Origin: an uncultured Carboxylicivirga sp.
Lineage (GTDB): Bacteria; Bacteroidota; Bacteroidia; Bacteroidales; Marinilabiliaceae
Direction: 5' to 3'
Assembly (NCBI RefSeq): GCF_963668385.1
Contig: NZ_OY764327.1
Location: 930,001-994,000 of the forward strand
Length of the DNA stretch: 64,000 nucleotides
Shown: in pieces, positions 52,771 through 62,377 of the stretch
Layout of the letters: every line of letters begins with the position of its first letter
How positions within the stretch are numbered: the first letter of the stretch is position 1
Notes under the pieces: model-generated
The model's input: only the letters and a program-made list of their open reading frames with translations
The model's database searches: none
Told to the model about the DNA's origin: nothing
Program-made: the position numbers and the translations under genes

Positions 52771-53937
52771 TCAGCGAATGTTGTCATATTCAAAACTTTC
52801 TTTAAAGTATGGATGATTTTCAGGAACAACAGGTGCTTTAGCAAATTGCCTGAAGAATAAAAACAAAAAGAAGCCCAAAACAAGAACTGTCATGCCTATC
52901 TCAAGTATACCAAATTCGGCATGTTGCACAACTCCTGGCCAGATAGCAACATACAGATCAACCCAATGCCCAATAAAAACAATAACAGCAGCTATTAATA
53001 GCCAATTTATTTTTCGTTTGGTACCACGTGGCATTAGTAGTAAAAAAGGTGTTAGAAAGTTAACAAGAACATTGCCCCAAAAAACCATTTCAAAATCGTT
53101 CTGACGAGTTACAAAATAAACTGTTTCTTCAGGTATGTTACTATACCAAATCAACAGATATTGCGATATCCATAAGTACATCCAAAAAATACTAAAGCCA
53201 AATAAGTATTTTCCTAAATCATGTAAGTGTTCATCATTAACATGATCCATGTATCCCATCTTCCTTAATACGAACAGAAGAATTATGATAACAGATACGG
53301 CCGACACAAAAGAACTAACAAAAATATACCATCCAAAAAGAGTACTATACCAATGGGCATCTACCGACATAATCCAGTCCCATGCAGATGTTGAACTTGT
53401 AATGGCAAACAAAACAATAAAAATACCTGCCCAATTTCGAGTTCGCGTAAATATTTTTAAATCGCTTGAGTCATCTGAGGCTAAGGAAAGTTTCCTGATT
53501 TTACGAACTAAAAATGTCCAAACAATAATATAAACCACTGTACGAATGCTAAAAAACACAGGGTTCAAAAAGCCACTCTTCCCTTCTAACACTTCATCTA
53601 AATGTTCAGTATGACTCCAATGGTAGATATCGTGCATTCCAATTAAAACCAACAGCATAATAACACCACCAAAAGGAACATATTGCGAAATAGCTTCCGG
53701 TATACGCTGAATAGCCGTATGCCAACCCGATTCACCCAATATATGCACAACTACGAAAAAAGCGGCACTCATAGCAATGGCAGTAAAATAAAACCCATTC
53801 AACAGAACATTGGCCCAAATCCGATGGGTATGATCAAGATTCAAAACGATACCCACTGCAGATAATACAGCACCAACAACCATAAGCGCAATCAAAAAGG
53901 TCTTTAGTTTTCGTGTAAATTCAAATGATTTATACAT
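52771..53937 (-). CDS. actF: Alternative Complex III membrane subunit (ActF)
   Basis: A 388-residue integral membrane protein with about ten hydrophobic segments. It is related to the NrfD-type quinol subunit but lacks strong quinol-site marks. Segments include W-A-N-V-L-L-N-G-F-Y-F and H-D-I-Y-H-W-S-H near residue 100. It lies between ActD (9-bp gap) and ActE (1-bp gap). In many Bacteroidota the order is D-E-F; here the monoheme gene follows ActF. Confidence 0.85.
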   Translation of the reverse strand: MYKSFEFTRKLKTFLIALMVVGAVLSAVGIVLNLDHTHRIWANVLLNGFYFTAIAMSAAFFVVVHILGESGWHTAIQRIPEAISQYVPFGGVIMLLVLIGMHDIYHWSHTEHLDEVLEGKSGFLNPVFFSIRTVVYIIVWTFLVRKIRKLSLASDDSSDLKIFTRTRNWAGIFIVLFAITSSTSAWDWIMSVDAHWYSTLFGWYIFVSSFVSAVSVIIILLFVLRKMGYMDHVNDEHLHDLGKYLFGFSIFWMYLWISQYLLIWYSNIPEETVYFVTRQNDFEMVFWGNVLVNFLTPFLLLMPRGTKRKINWLLIAAVIVFIGHWVDLYVAIWPGVVQHAEFGILEIGMTVLVLGFFLFLFFRQFAKAPVVPENHPYFKESFEYDNIR

Positions 53938-53946
53938 GCTTATCGT

Positions 53947-54468
53947 TTATGATTTAACTTCGTGTAACTGAACTCCCAATGCACCTACTTCCAATAATGA
54001 TTTTTGTAGAGCGTCTGTATTATTTTCCGATGCTTCCAATAATATCTGAAAACGATCATTCGTCACTTCTTCATCAAAAATATGATTGTCGGCACCAGGT
54101 CCTAAACGACTACTTAAAAGAAAACCAAACACCAAGGCAAAGGCTGCGAACAAAACTGTTAACTCAAAGGTTACCGGCACAAATGATGGAACCGATAAGT
54201 AAGGTTTACCACCAAAATTTAACGGCCAGGCTTCAGTAAAAACCCATGCCTGAAATCCAAAACCAATGACAGCGCCCACAACACCTGCAACAAATCCAGC
54301 ACGCGGCAATCGAGATCGGCGCATCTTTAAGACTTTATCTAAACCATGCACCGGAAAGGGTGTACGCACATCAGTAATATCAACATTGTTATTCTGCAGC
54401 TCTTTAATGGCAATAATCAAATCCTTATCATCGGGAAAATATCCTGAAACGTATGTCTTATTCTTCAT
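53947..54468 (-). CDS. actD: Alternative Complex III subunit ActD (DUF3341)
   Basis: A 173-residue protein with a short cytoplasmic N-terminal domain (F-P-D-D-K-D-L-I-I-A-I; V-R-T-P-F-P-V-H-G-L-D) and two membrane helices (about 58-80 and 103-124). This matches DUF3341, a structural subunit of the complex. Gap of 6 bp after ActC and 9 bp before ActF. Confidence 0.9.
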   Translation of the reverse strand: MKNKTYVSGYFPDDKDLIIAIKELQNNNVDITDVRTPFPVHGLDKVLKMRRSRLPRAGFVAGVVGAVIGFGFQAWVFTEAWPLNFGGKPYLSVPSFVPVTFELTVLFAAFALVFGFLLSSRLGPGADNHIFDEEVTNDRFQILLEASENNTDALQKSLLEVGALGVQLHEVKS

Positions 54469-54474
54469 AGCTCT

Positions 54475-55842
54475 TTATTTTCCTTTTTTAATAAATTTTT
54501 CTGCTGATGTTTTTAACACACTTTTTACTTCGGCAATAGCAATAACCGGGAAGAAGCGGATAAACAGGAAGAATAATGTAAAGAACAAACCAAATGTTCC
54601 CAGGTAGATACCAACCTCAACCCATGTTGGAGAATACATGCTCCAGCTTGATGGTAGAAAGTCGCGGTGCAACGAAGTAACTATAATTACAAAACGCTCG
54701 AACCACATACCAATATTTACAAATATGGAGATGATGAATGTAGCCACAAAGCTTCGTCTGATTTTCTTAATCCAGAATAATTGAGGGGTAATCACATTAC
54801 ATGTCATCATAATCCAGTAGGCCCACCAGTAAGGTCCAAAAGCGCGGTTGATAAAAGCATATTGCTCATAAATAACTCCGGAATACCACGCGATAAATAA
54901 CTCGGTAATGTATGCAATACCAACAATCGATCCTGTTGCAATGATGATTTTATTCATCGATTCGAGATGCGATTTGGTAATATAATCTTCAAGATGAATG
55001 GCTTTGCGCGTTATAATCATCAACGTTAATACCATGGCAAAACCCGAGAATACAGCTCCAGAAACAAAATAAGGAGGAAAAATGGTAGTGTGCCATCCAG
55101 GTATTACCGAAGTGGCAAAATCGAAACTTACAATGGTGTGCACCGACAACACTAATGGAGCAGCTAATCCGGCCAAGATTAGACTCATGGATTCATGACG
55201 CATCCAATGACGAGCTGATCCTGTCCATCCAAAACTTAAGAAAGAGTAAATTTTCTTTTTGACTCCGGGCATTAAGCGATCTCGAATGGTTCCGATATCG
55301 GGAATCAATCCCATGTACCAGAAAAGTAGTGAAACCGTTAAGTAGGTTGAGATTGCAAATACATCCCACAGAAGAGGTGAGTTAAAATTAACCCACACAT
55401 CGCGCGTGTTAGGATACGGAAAGATAAAAAAGCCCAAGGGCAAACGTCCCATATGAATTAAAGGAAACAATCCTGCACACATCACCGCAAAAATGGTCAT
55501 TGCTTCTGCACTTCTATTAATAGATGTACGCCACTTTTGGCGAAACAATAATAAGATGGCCGAAATAAAAGTTCCGGCATGGCCTATTCCAACCCACCAC
55601 ACAAAATTGGTGATACCCCATCCCCAGCCTATTGTACGGTTTAACCCCCAAGTTCCAATTCCGTCCCATACGGTTACGAAAATGGAAAAGAAACCAAACA
55701 TTAATGCGAGCAATGCCAAAGTTATTCCAGCATACCAGGTTTTACCCGGTTTACCTGTCATTGGAGCATATATCTCTTCGGTGACCTTACTATAACTTTT
55801 TTCTCCGCTAATGAGCGGTTCTCTTACTGGCGATACGTACAT
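54475..55842 (-). CDS. actC: Alternative Complex III quinol-binding subunit ActC (NrfD-like)
   Basis: A 455-residue integral membrane protein with about ten segments, of the NrfD/PsrC family. It contains the likely quinol site for electrons going to ActB and ActA. Marks include [15 protein letters not shown] and [11 protein letters not shown]. The start codon overlaps the ActB stop by 1 bp. Confidence 0.93.
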   Translation of the reverse strand: MYVSPVREPLISGEKSYSKVTEEIYAPMTGKPGKTWYAGITLALLALMFGFFSIFVTVWDGIGTWGLNRTIGWGWGITNFVWWVGIGHAGTFISAILLLFRQKWRTSINRSAEAMTIFAVMCAGLFPLIHMGRLPLGFFIFPYPNTRDVWVNFNSPLLWDVFAISTYLTVSLLFWYMGLIPDIGTIRDRLMPGVKKKIYSFLSFGWTGSARHWMRHESMSLILAGLAAPLVLSVHTIVSFDFATSVIPGWHTTIFPPYFVSGAVFSGFAMVLTLMIITRKAIHLEDYITKSHLESMNKIIIATGSIVGIAYITELFIAWYSGVIYEQYAFINRAFGPYWWAYWIMMTCNVITPQLFWIKKIRRSFVATFIISIFVNIGMWFERFVIIVTSLHRDFLPSSWSMYSPTWVEVGIYLGTFGLFFTLFFLFIRFFPVIAIAEVKSVLKTSAEKFIKKGK

Positions 55843-58799
55843 TAGCTTAGGGTTTTATCTTTGTTTCTAACTTTACTCAAATACACCACTGATGGCAAGG
55901 TGTGTAATTCTTCAAGCAATCCATACTGACGCGCATCTTTAAGTAATTTCGATACTTTACTATTTGGATCATTCATATCTCCAAACGTGATTGCATCAGC
56001 AGGGCATGTTTGCTGACAGGCAGTCTTAATTTCTCCATCTTCAAGCATTCGTCCATCTCGTTTGGCAGTCAGTTTCCTCTCCTGAATACGCTGAATACAC
56101 ATGGAACACTTTTCAATAACTCCTTTTGCCCTAACAGTAACATCAGGATTGAGTACCATACGTTTTAAATCCAATGTCATTCCTGCAGGATCAACACGAT
56201 TATTAGGAATTGTATCAGCCCCCGTATAATCGTACCAATTAAAACGACGCACTTTATATGGACAGTTATTATTGCAATAACGTGTTCCGATACAACGGTT
56301 ATAGGCCATTTGATTGATACCCTCTGAACTATGGTTAGTTGCTGCCACCGGACAAACATTTTCACATGGAGCATTATCGCAATGTTGACACATTACTGGT
56401 TGACGAACTACCTCCGGATTTTCAGAATCACCAGAATAATAGCGATCTAATCGTATCCAGTGCATTTCATGTGATCGTCGTACTTCATTTCGTCCAACAA
56501 CTGGAACATTATTTTCTGCCGAACAAGCTACCACACATGCATTACATCCAATACATGAATTTAAATCGATAACCATTCCCCAATGATGCCCCTTGTATTC
56601 ATGCTCATGATAAAGCGAGGTATGCAGCTTTTCAACTTTTTCATGCAATTCATTACCAGATGCAGGATTTTTAAGATATTCAGCTATTGTAGTTTCTCTA
56701 ACCAGAGCCCTACCTTCCATCGAATGATGAGACTGAGTTGCTGCTAATTCATAAGTAGCACCTGTTGCAACGGCTTCTACTTTGCTGAGAAAATAACTAC
56801 GATTACCATCTTGCATTTTAACAAAAGGATAAACATCTTTACCTACATTTGTTGCAACCTTACCGGCATTCCAACGACCATAACCTAAAGCTACTGCTAA
56901 AGTATTTCTAGCCTGGCCCGGTTGAATAAGTACTGGAAGTTCAATTCCATTAACTGCAACCACATCACCCTGACTCCAACCTCGCAAAGCCGCATAAGCA
57001 GGAGAAACTGCCACATAATTATCCCAACAAACTCTACTCACTGGGTCGGGTAATTCCTGAAGCCATGGATTATTAGCCAAAGTGCCATCACCTATCGGTA
57101 CATTTTGATAAAGCACCAATTCTAAATCGTTTCCAGATGACTGGTTAGCATATTTTGAAATAAAACTATTATCATTTTCAATAAACGTGTAGGTTGTAGT
57201 TGTTTTTGCTTCATCAAACACTAATCCATCTCTTAGAGAAGTCTTCCAAAATGTTTCAAACTGCTTACCTTTCGATAAGCTCATTGAATAAATATTTTCT
57301 TTCCAATTGAGTTTGATAAAATCATAAAATTTACCGTCGAAGTTGGCCCATCTCATTAAACTATCTTGAGCTTGTCGGGTATTAAATAATGGCCTAATCG
57401 CTGGTTGAGTAAGAGTATAGAGTCCAGGGACTAATTCGGCATCTTCCCAACACTCTAAAAAATGAGGTGCCGGTAAAATGTAATCAAATCCATCAACTGA
57501 TTCAGTTTTTTGAGAATGAACTGCAATCTTCAAATTAACCTTTTCAAATGATGATTTTGTCTGTTCTTCTAATGGAGCATGATATAATGGATTTACATCC
57601 CACAGCATTAAAGCACCAACTTTATCAGCTTCTATTCTACTAAGAAGAGCTTCAAATCTTTTATCACTCCCCTGAAATAATTCAATCGGATAATCCAATC
57701 GAATGGTATTACCCTCACTTTGCAACATATGATTAATTCTACAAATCATAGACTGAACATCAGTGCGATTGCTTCCTGAAACAACTAATGCTTCCCCTTT
57801 CACTTTCCAAAGTTCTTCAGCAATGCTGTTAATGTGAGCCGGGCCTTTAATTAATGGGGCATCAATTCCGGCTTTCTTAGCTAAAATTGAGAATAATGCA
57901 GCAATATAATAAGCTTCATCACTTGCTGGAATAGGAAAACGTTCGTCGGCATTAGAACCTGTTAATGTCATTGTTGATTCGAACTGAACGTGGCGCATCA
58001 TCTCTCGTTGTCCATCTGTAAGCTTTCGTGCAGATGCATATTGTTTTCCAAAAGCAACTGGTTGTAACCAAGTTCCTAAAAAGTCAGCATTAAATCCAAC
58101 AACTAGTTTTGCGGCATCAAATCGATAGGAGGGAATAATAGCCTCTCCGTAATTAAGAGCATATGCTTCGCGAAGTGCTGAATAGGAATAGGCATCAAAA
58201 ATTTCGTGTACAACAAACGGATATTTCGATTTGAAATCGTTTAATAGTTTTTTAGTTGAGGGACTTATAATTGTAGGAGTAAGTAATACAAATTCCTTTT
58301 CAGTATTCCATTCCTCTAATATCTTTTTCATATCAGAATCCACCTGCTCCCATGTAATCTTTTCACCATTATGGACGGGATAAGCGGGTCGTGATTCATC
58401 ATATAAATTTAATAACGAAGCCTGTACTCTTGCAGATGCCGATCCACCAGTTAGCTTGCACATATCATTCCCTTCAATTTTTATAGGACGACCATCGCGT
58501 ACCTTAACCAAAATTGGAACAACTTCGGCACCATCGTAGAAACAGGAGGCATAATAATTAGCTGTGCCAGGCTTTATTTCTTCGGGTTGAATCAATAAAG
58601 GTATTGCTTTTTTAACAGGACGTTCACATCCGGCCAAAACAGCAGCCGAAGCGATACTAAATCCGAAATGTTTGAGAAAATCGCGTCGAGAATTCGTTGA
58701 TGATCCTTTCTCATCATTTAATAAAAAAGAAGTTTTCTTATTCTGATCAACCTCATTCCCGGGTATCAACTCTTCAATGCTTTTCCAGTATTGCTTCAT
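55842..58799 (-). CDS. actB: Alternative Complex III iron-sulfur/molybdopterin-like subunit ActB
   Basis: A 985-residue periplasmic-side subunit. A Tat-like signal ([10 protein letters not shown] near residue 38) is followed by L-A-G-C. Residues about 60-720 resemble a molybdopterin oxidoreductase. In characterised complexes this part has no molybdenum cofactor, and I see no ligating Cys/Ser motif. The C-terminal ferredoxin-like part (about 745-950) has four Cys clusters: [28 protein letters not shown] and C-S-M-C-I-Q-R, likely giving one [3Fe-4S] and three [4Fe-4S] clusters. 58 bp after ActA, 1-bp overlap with ActC. Confidence 0.93.
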   Translation of the reverse strand: MKQYWKSIEELIPGNEVDQNKKTSFLLNDEKGSSTNSRRDFLKHFGFSIASAAVLAGCERPVKKAIPLLIQPEEIKPGTANYYASCFYDGAEVVPILVKVRDGRPIKIEGNDMCKLTGGSASARVQASLLNLYDESRPAYPVHNGEKITWEQVDSDMKKILEEWNTEKEFVLLTPTIISPSTKKLLNDFKSKYPFVVHEIFDAYSYSALREAYALNYGEAIIPSYRFDAAKLVVGFNADFLGTWLQPVAFGKQYASARKLTDGQREMMRHVQFESTMTLTGSNADERFPIPASDEAYYIAALFSILAKKAGIDAPLIKGPAHINSIAEELWKVKGEALVVSGSNRTDVQSMICRINHMLQSEGNTIRLDYPIELFQGSDKRFEALLSRIEADKVGALMLWDVNPLYHAPLEEQTKSSFEKVNLKIAVHSQKTESVDGFDYILPAPHFLECWEDAELVPGLYTLTQPAIRPLFNTRQAQDSLMRWANFDGKFYDFIKLNWKENIYSMSLSKGKQFETFWKTSLRDGLVFDEAKTTTTYTFIENDNSFISKYANQSSGNDLELVLYQNVPIGDGTLANNPWLQELPDPVSRVCWDNYVAVSPAYAALRGWSQGDVVAVNGIELPVLIQPGQARNTLAVALGYGRWNAGKVATNVGKDVYPFVKMQDGNRSYFLSKVEAVATGATYELAATQSHHSMEGRALVRETTIAEYLKNPASGNELHEKVEKLHTSLYHEHEYKGHHWGMVIDLNSCIGCNACVVACSAENNVPVVGRNEVRRSHEMHWIRLDRYYSGDSENPEVVRQPVMCQHCDNAPCENVCPVAATNHSSEGINQMAYNRCIGTRYCNNNCPYKVRRFNWYDYTGADTIPNNRVDPAGMTLDLKRMVLNPDVTVRAKGVIEKCSMCIQRIQERKLTAKRDGRMLEDGEIKTACQQTCPADAITFGDMNDPNSKVSKLLKDARQYGLLEELHTLPSVVYLSKVRNKDKTLS

Positions 58800-58857
58800 A
58801 GTAATAACTGATTTATTTTAAGTAACAGAGCAAATCACATTTTTCAAATTTGTTTAT

Positions 58858-60006
58858 TTAATGATGGCAGTTCATACAATCATTAGCACCTACATCAGCA
58901 GCTTTAATTGAGTCTAACACACCCATTTCAACGTCTTTATGAAAGGCTTCAAAGGCTTTGTAATAATCATTTTCGAAGAAGTCTACATTCGTCTTTTTAT
59001 GACAATCAAGACACCATCCCATCGAAAGATCATTCTCTTGCTTTAATATATGCATCTCTTCAACTACACCATGACATTCAGCACATTCCAGCTTACCAAC
59101 ATTAACATGTTGCGAATGATTAAAATATACATGATCGGGAAGATTATGTATGCGAATCCATTCAATATCTTTATTATTTTCAAATGCATCAACGACTTTT
59201 GCAATCTCAAATTGTCCAGAGTGGCTACCATTTCGAACAACCATATGACAGTTCATACACAAACCTGCACTTGGTATTCCAGCTGACTTTCCATGTTGAG
59301 CATTGTAATGACAATAATTGCAATCAATCTGATTATCCTGAGCATGCACTTTATGAGAAAATTTAATAGGTTGATCGGGACGATAATTCTCACTTCTACC
59401 AAAACCTATCAATGTATCAGATACAACCTTACCTTGATAAGCCAAACCAGCTATTATAATCAGAATATGTAGTAGCTTAAATTTTATCTTTTTGGTAAAA
59501 ATCAAATCAATTAAAGCCAAAGCCATTAACAAACCGAAAATTAGAAATATAAGAATTGTATTAATCGATACACTTTCTTCTGGAACTCCATTTTGTGCTA
59601 GTTCAGATAGGTAGCCATGAAGATTAAAAAGTTGCTCATCGCTCAATTCAAAATTCACATGCACTTTTTCTCTCATTGCACCCGATGGTGCTAATAAATT
59701 ACTTTTAAAAGAGGCCAAGTCCATTTCAGCTGCGACAATAGCCATTTCTATAACTGATGGATTCCAATTAATTGTGTCGGCAGAATAGAATGTATGACAC
59801 GATGCACAAGCTTTCGCATCTTCACCAATAGGAATAAGTCCATAAAATAACCTCTCTCCAACTTGTATATCGGGCGTTGGGGTACTTTGCACACTAGTAT
59901 TCTCTTTTGCCTGAATGCTTAAAAATGTATGACTAAAAAAAATAAGTAAGAAAAACTTTACTGAAATCTTCCTGAATAAACGGGGTTTGGATAAAGTTTT
60001 AACCAT
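58858..60006 (-). CDS. actA: Alternative Complex III multiheme cytochrome c (ActA), six heme motifs
   Basis: A 382-residue exported cytochrome. A signal/anchor lies at about residues 10-33 and a further membrane helix at about 145-165. I count six CxxCH motifs: C-A-S-C-H (first, in the N-terminal part before the second helix), then C-N-Y-C-H, C-M-N-C-H, C-A-E-C-H, C-L-D-C-H and C-M-N-C-H in the c3/c7-like C-terminal domain. The studied Rhodothermus ActA has five hemes. It starts the operon; no clear promoter is seen in the 180 bp upstream. Confidence 0.9.
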   Translation of the reverse strand: MVKTLSKPRLFRKISVKFFLLIFFSHTFLSIQAKENTSVQSTPTPDIQVGERLFYGLIPIGEDAKACASCHTFYSADTINWNPSVIEMAIVAAEMDLASFKSNLLAPSGAMREKVHVNFELSDEQLFNLHGYLSELAQNGVPEESVSINTILIFLIFGLLMALALIDLIFTKKIKFKLLHILIIIAGLAYQGKVVSDTLIGFGRSENYRPDQPIKFSHKVHAQDNQIDCNYCHYNAQHGKSAGIPSAGLCMNCHMVVRNGSHSGQFEIAKVVDAFENNKDIEWIRIHNLPDHVYFNHSQHVNVGKLECAECHGVVEEMHILKQENDLSMGWCLDCHKKTNVDFFENDYYKAFEAFHKDVEMGVLDSIKAADVGANDCMNCHH

Positions 60007-60186
60007 ATTATACTGTTATTAATCTTCCTATTTAGACGAATTAACCGTTAAATACTGCCTCATAGGATGAGATGGATATATCTTTGCATTAATCTTTTTT
60101 AACATTTCGACGTTTAACCATTCTTAACGATTTACTAAAAAGATTGTTTAATGCTAAACATTAAATTTTAGAGAATTATTAATCTT

Positions 60187-61296
60187 TTATTCCTTAAGAT
60201 GTTCGGTTAGCCTTTTTACAAGTTTATAATTGTAAAAGAACTCTTTAGCTACAACTCGAATGATAGTGTAAACAGGAATTGCCAAAAACATACCAGGTAT
60301 ACCTGCTATATAACCAGCCATTAGGATGATTAGAAATATTTCAAGAGGATGAGCTCTAACGCTGGAAGAAAATATAAAAGGCTGAAAAACGATATTATCT
60401 AGTAACTGAACAATTAAATAAACCAGAAAAATTCCAATAATATAATTTAAAAAATCGGGTGGAGTACCTAATTGTACATAGACTATCAATCCAACTAAAT
60501 AGCCAAAAAAAGCACCTATTAATGGACCTAAATAAGGTATAACATTAATTAAACCCGAGAATAATCCTATAATTATAGCATGCTGAAATTCAATACCTAC
60601 AATTAAAAAACCAAGAGTTACAAAAATGGATATTAATACAATTTGTATAATGACTCCAATAAAATATCGCCGTAACAAAGTTTTTATTGATGCCAGAATG
60701 TGTTTTAAAGCCGACTCGTAATGCGCAGGAAAAAACAACAGAAGACCACTAATTATCAACCATTCGTCTTTCAAAAAAAAGAAAGTTATAAACGAAACAC
60801 TAAAAATAAATACAAATAATCCACCTAAAAAACCAACTACTCCGGTAAAAAGGTTTCTTAACTGAGTAAAATCAAAAAATGTAATTGCTGTTTCTTTAAT
60901 CTGATTTTCAATCAATCCAATGCCACTTTTCCCAAAGTCAGAATGATTTAATGGTTCAAGAATGTTAGCCAATAATTTTTCTGCTTTATTGAATACAACA
61001 TCAATATCCACATTGGAAAGAAAATGTATTTCTTTTATAATGAACGGAACTGAAAGTCGAAAGAACAGAAATACAAAAACCCATAATACAAGAACCGTTA
61101 ACAGCGCACTAATGGCATTTGATATTTGCCATTTGCGAATTTTTATGCGCTTAATCATGTCGAAAACCGGACGAATTACCAATGAAATAACAACAGATAC
61201 AAGAATAAAGGACACGATTGCCCTAAAATACCAAAGTAAAATAATAGTACCACTGGCAATTAATAACCAAACAATATACTTTACTCTATCTGTCAT
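60187..61296 (-). CDS. AI-2E family transporter (PerM-like)
   Basis: A 369-residue membrane protein with about eight segments, of the AI-2E/PerM family. Supporting signs are the early L-V-I-R-P-V-F-D-M-I, the middle soluble region, and the late P-Y-L-G-P-L-I-G-A-F with G-I-P-G-M-F-L-A-I-P-V-Y. Family members export autoinducer-2 or act as Na+/H+ antiporters; the substrate here is not known. Single gene. Confidence 0.88.
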   Translation of the reverse strand: MTDRVKYIVWLLIASGTIILLWYFRAIVSFILVSVVISLVIRPVFDMIKRIKIRKWQISNAISALLTVLVLWVFVFLFFRLSVPFIIKEIHFLSNVDIDVVFNKAEKLLANILEPLNHSDFGKSGIGLIENQIKETAITFFDFTQLRNLFTGVVGFLGGLFVFIFSVSFITFFFLKDEWLIISGLLLFFPAHYESALKHILASIKTLLRRYFIGVIIQIVLISIFVTLGFLIVGIEFQHAIIIGLFSGLINVIPYLGPLIGAFFGYLVGLIVYVQLGTPPDFLNYIIGIFLVYLIVQLLDNIVFQPFIFSSSVRAHPLEIFLIILMAGYIAGIPGMFLAIPVYTIIRVVAKEFFYNYKLVKRLTEHLKE

Positions 61297-61531
61297 AAAA
61301 AAATGTAACTTTTAATAGTATTATTTATACAACAAGTTATTTCATTTTTTTATAAAAAACATATTTTCTTTTCAAACTGTACGTTCTAATATTCGATAGT
61401 ATGTTCAATTTAAGCACAATAAATACCAAATTCATCAAATAATAAATGATCATAGATATTTTTTGATTACATTCAGCCCCATATACAGTTAAGAAGTGGT
61501 CACCTTATTTTAATGCCCAATACCCATACAC

Positions 61532-62344
61532 ATGAGAGGATCAATTATCGGAGACATTATCGGATCGGCTTTTATTGAGTCGCCGCAAAGAACTACAGAT
61601 TTTCAACTTTTAAAGCCATTTTCAGCTTACACAACGGATACCGTTTTAACAGTGGCTATTGCTGACGCTATTATCTCTAATAGCACCTTTGACAGAAGTT
61701 TGCGTCAATGGGTGCACAAATACCCGAAAGCTGGTTACCTAAAAAACTTTTTTGACTGGGCCATTTCTGATAAACCTAATCAACAGTACAACAGTACCGG
61801 AGATGGTGCTGCTCGAAGAGTATCGCCTATAGGATTTGCAGCTAAAAGCCTAGAAGAAGCAATGCTTTGGGCGAAAGAGGCTACTATTATTACACATACG
61901 TTAGAATCAAAAGTAAAGGCTGCTCAAGCGATGACTGGTGCAATCTATTTAGCAAAGAACGGAAACAAGAAGGAGGATATTCGCAGTTTTTTAGAAACAG
62001 AAATTGGCTATCAACTACCACTAAACCTAGATAAAGAAGAAGTTAATGGAGTTATGCAACAATATAATTCTCCTGCCCCCGCTGCCTTATTAGCCTTTTT
62101 AGACTCAAACAGTTTTGAAGATGCAATACGAAAAGCCATCTGGATTGGTGGTCCTACTAATACTATAGCTTCAATTACAGGAGGATTGGCTCAGGCATAT
62201 TATAAACACATTCCCAAAGCTTTAATACGAAAGACTTTATCAAGAATTGATCCTAACATGGAAAATACGGTTCAAAAATTTGAGAGTCTCTTTTGCAACG
62301 AAGTTCTTCATACAAATGCAGATATAAAGTTTAACTTCCATTAA
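61532..62344 (+). CDS. ADP-ribosylglycohydrolase-like protein with altered metal sites
   Basis: A 270-residue protein of the DraG/ARH fold. It has the start G-D-I-I-G-S-A-F-I-E-S, Y-T-T-D-T where TDDT is usual (34-37), G-D-G-A-A-R-R-V-S-P-I-G-F (90-102) and I-G-G-P-T-N-T-I-A (205-213) where GGDTDT is expected. Two of the metal-coordinating Asp residues, P208 and N210 here, are missing. Active enzymes bind two Mg2+ through these residues. It may be an inactive binder or have shifted chemistry. Single gene, 235 bp upstream gap with no clear promoter. Confidence 0.75.
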   Translation: MRGSIIGDIIGSAFIESPQRTTDFQLLKPFSAYTTDTVLTVAIADAIISNSTFDRSLRQWVHKYPKAGYLKNFFDWAISDKPNQQYNSTGDGAARRVSPIGFAAKSLEEAMLWAKEATIITHTLESKVKAAQAMTGAIYLAKNGNKKEDIRSFLETEIGYQLPLNLDKEEVNGVMQQYNSPAPAALLAFLDSNSFEDAIRKAIWIGGPTNTIASITGGLAQAYYKHIPKALIRKTLSRIDPNMENTVQKFESLFCNEVLHTNADIKFNFH

Positions 62345-62348
62345 ATAA

Positions 62349-62374
62349 AAAAGGTCAGCTAATGCTGACCTTTT
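62349..62374. terminator. Bidirectional terminator before lon
   Basis: An 11-bp perfect stem (62349-62359 with 62364-62374), 4-nt loop, with A/T runs at both ends. It ends the ADP-ribosylglycohydrolase-like gene and, on the other strand, lon (stop at 62378). Confidence 0.88.
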
Positions 62375-62377
62375 CTA

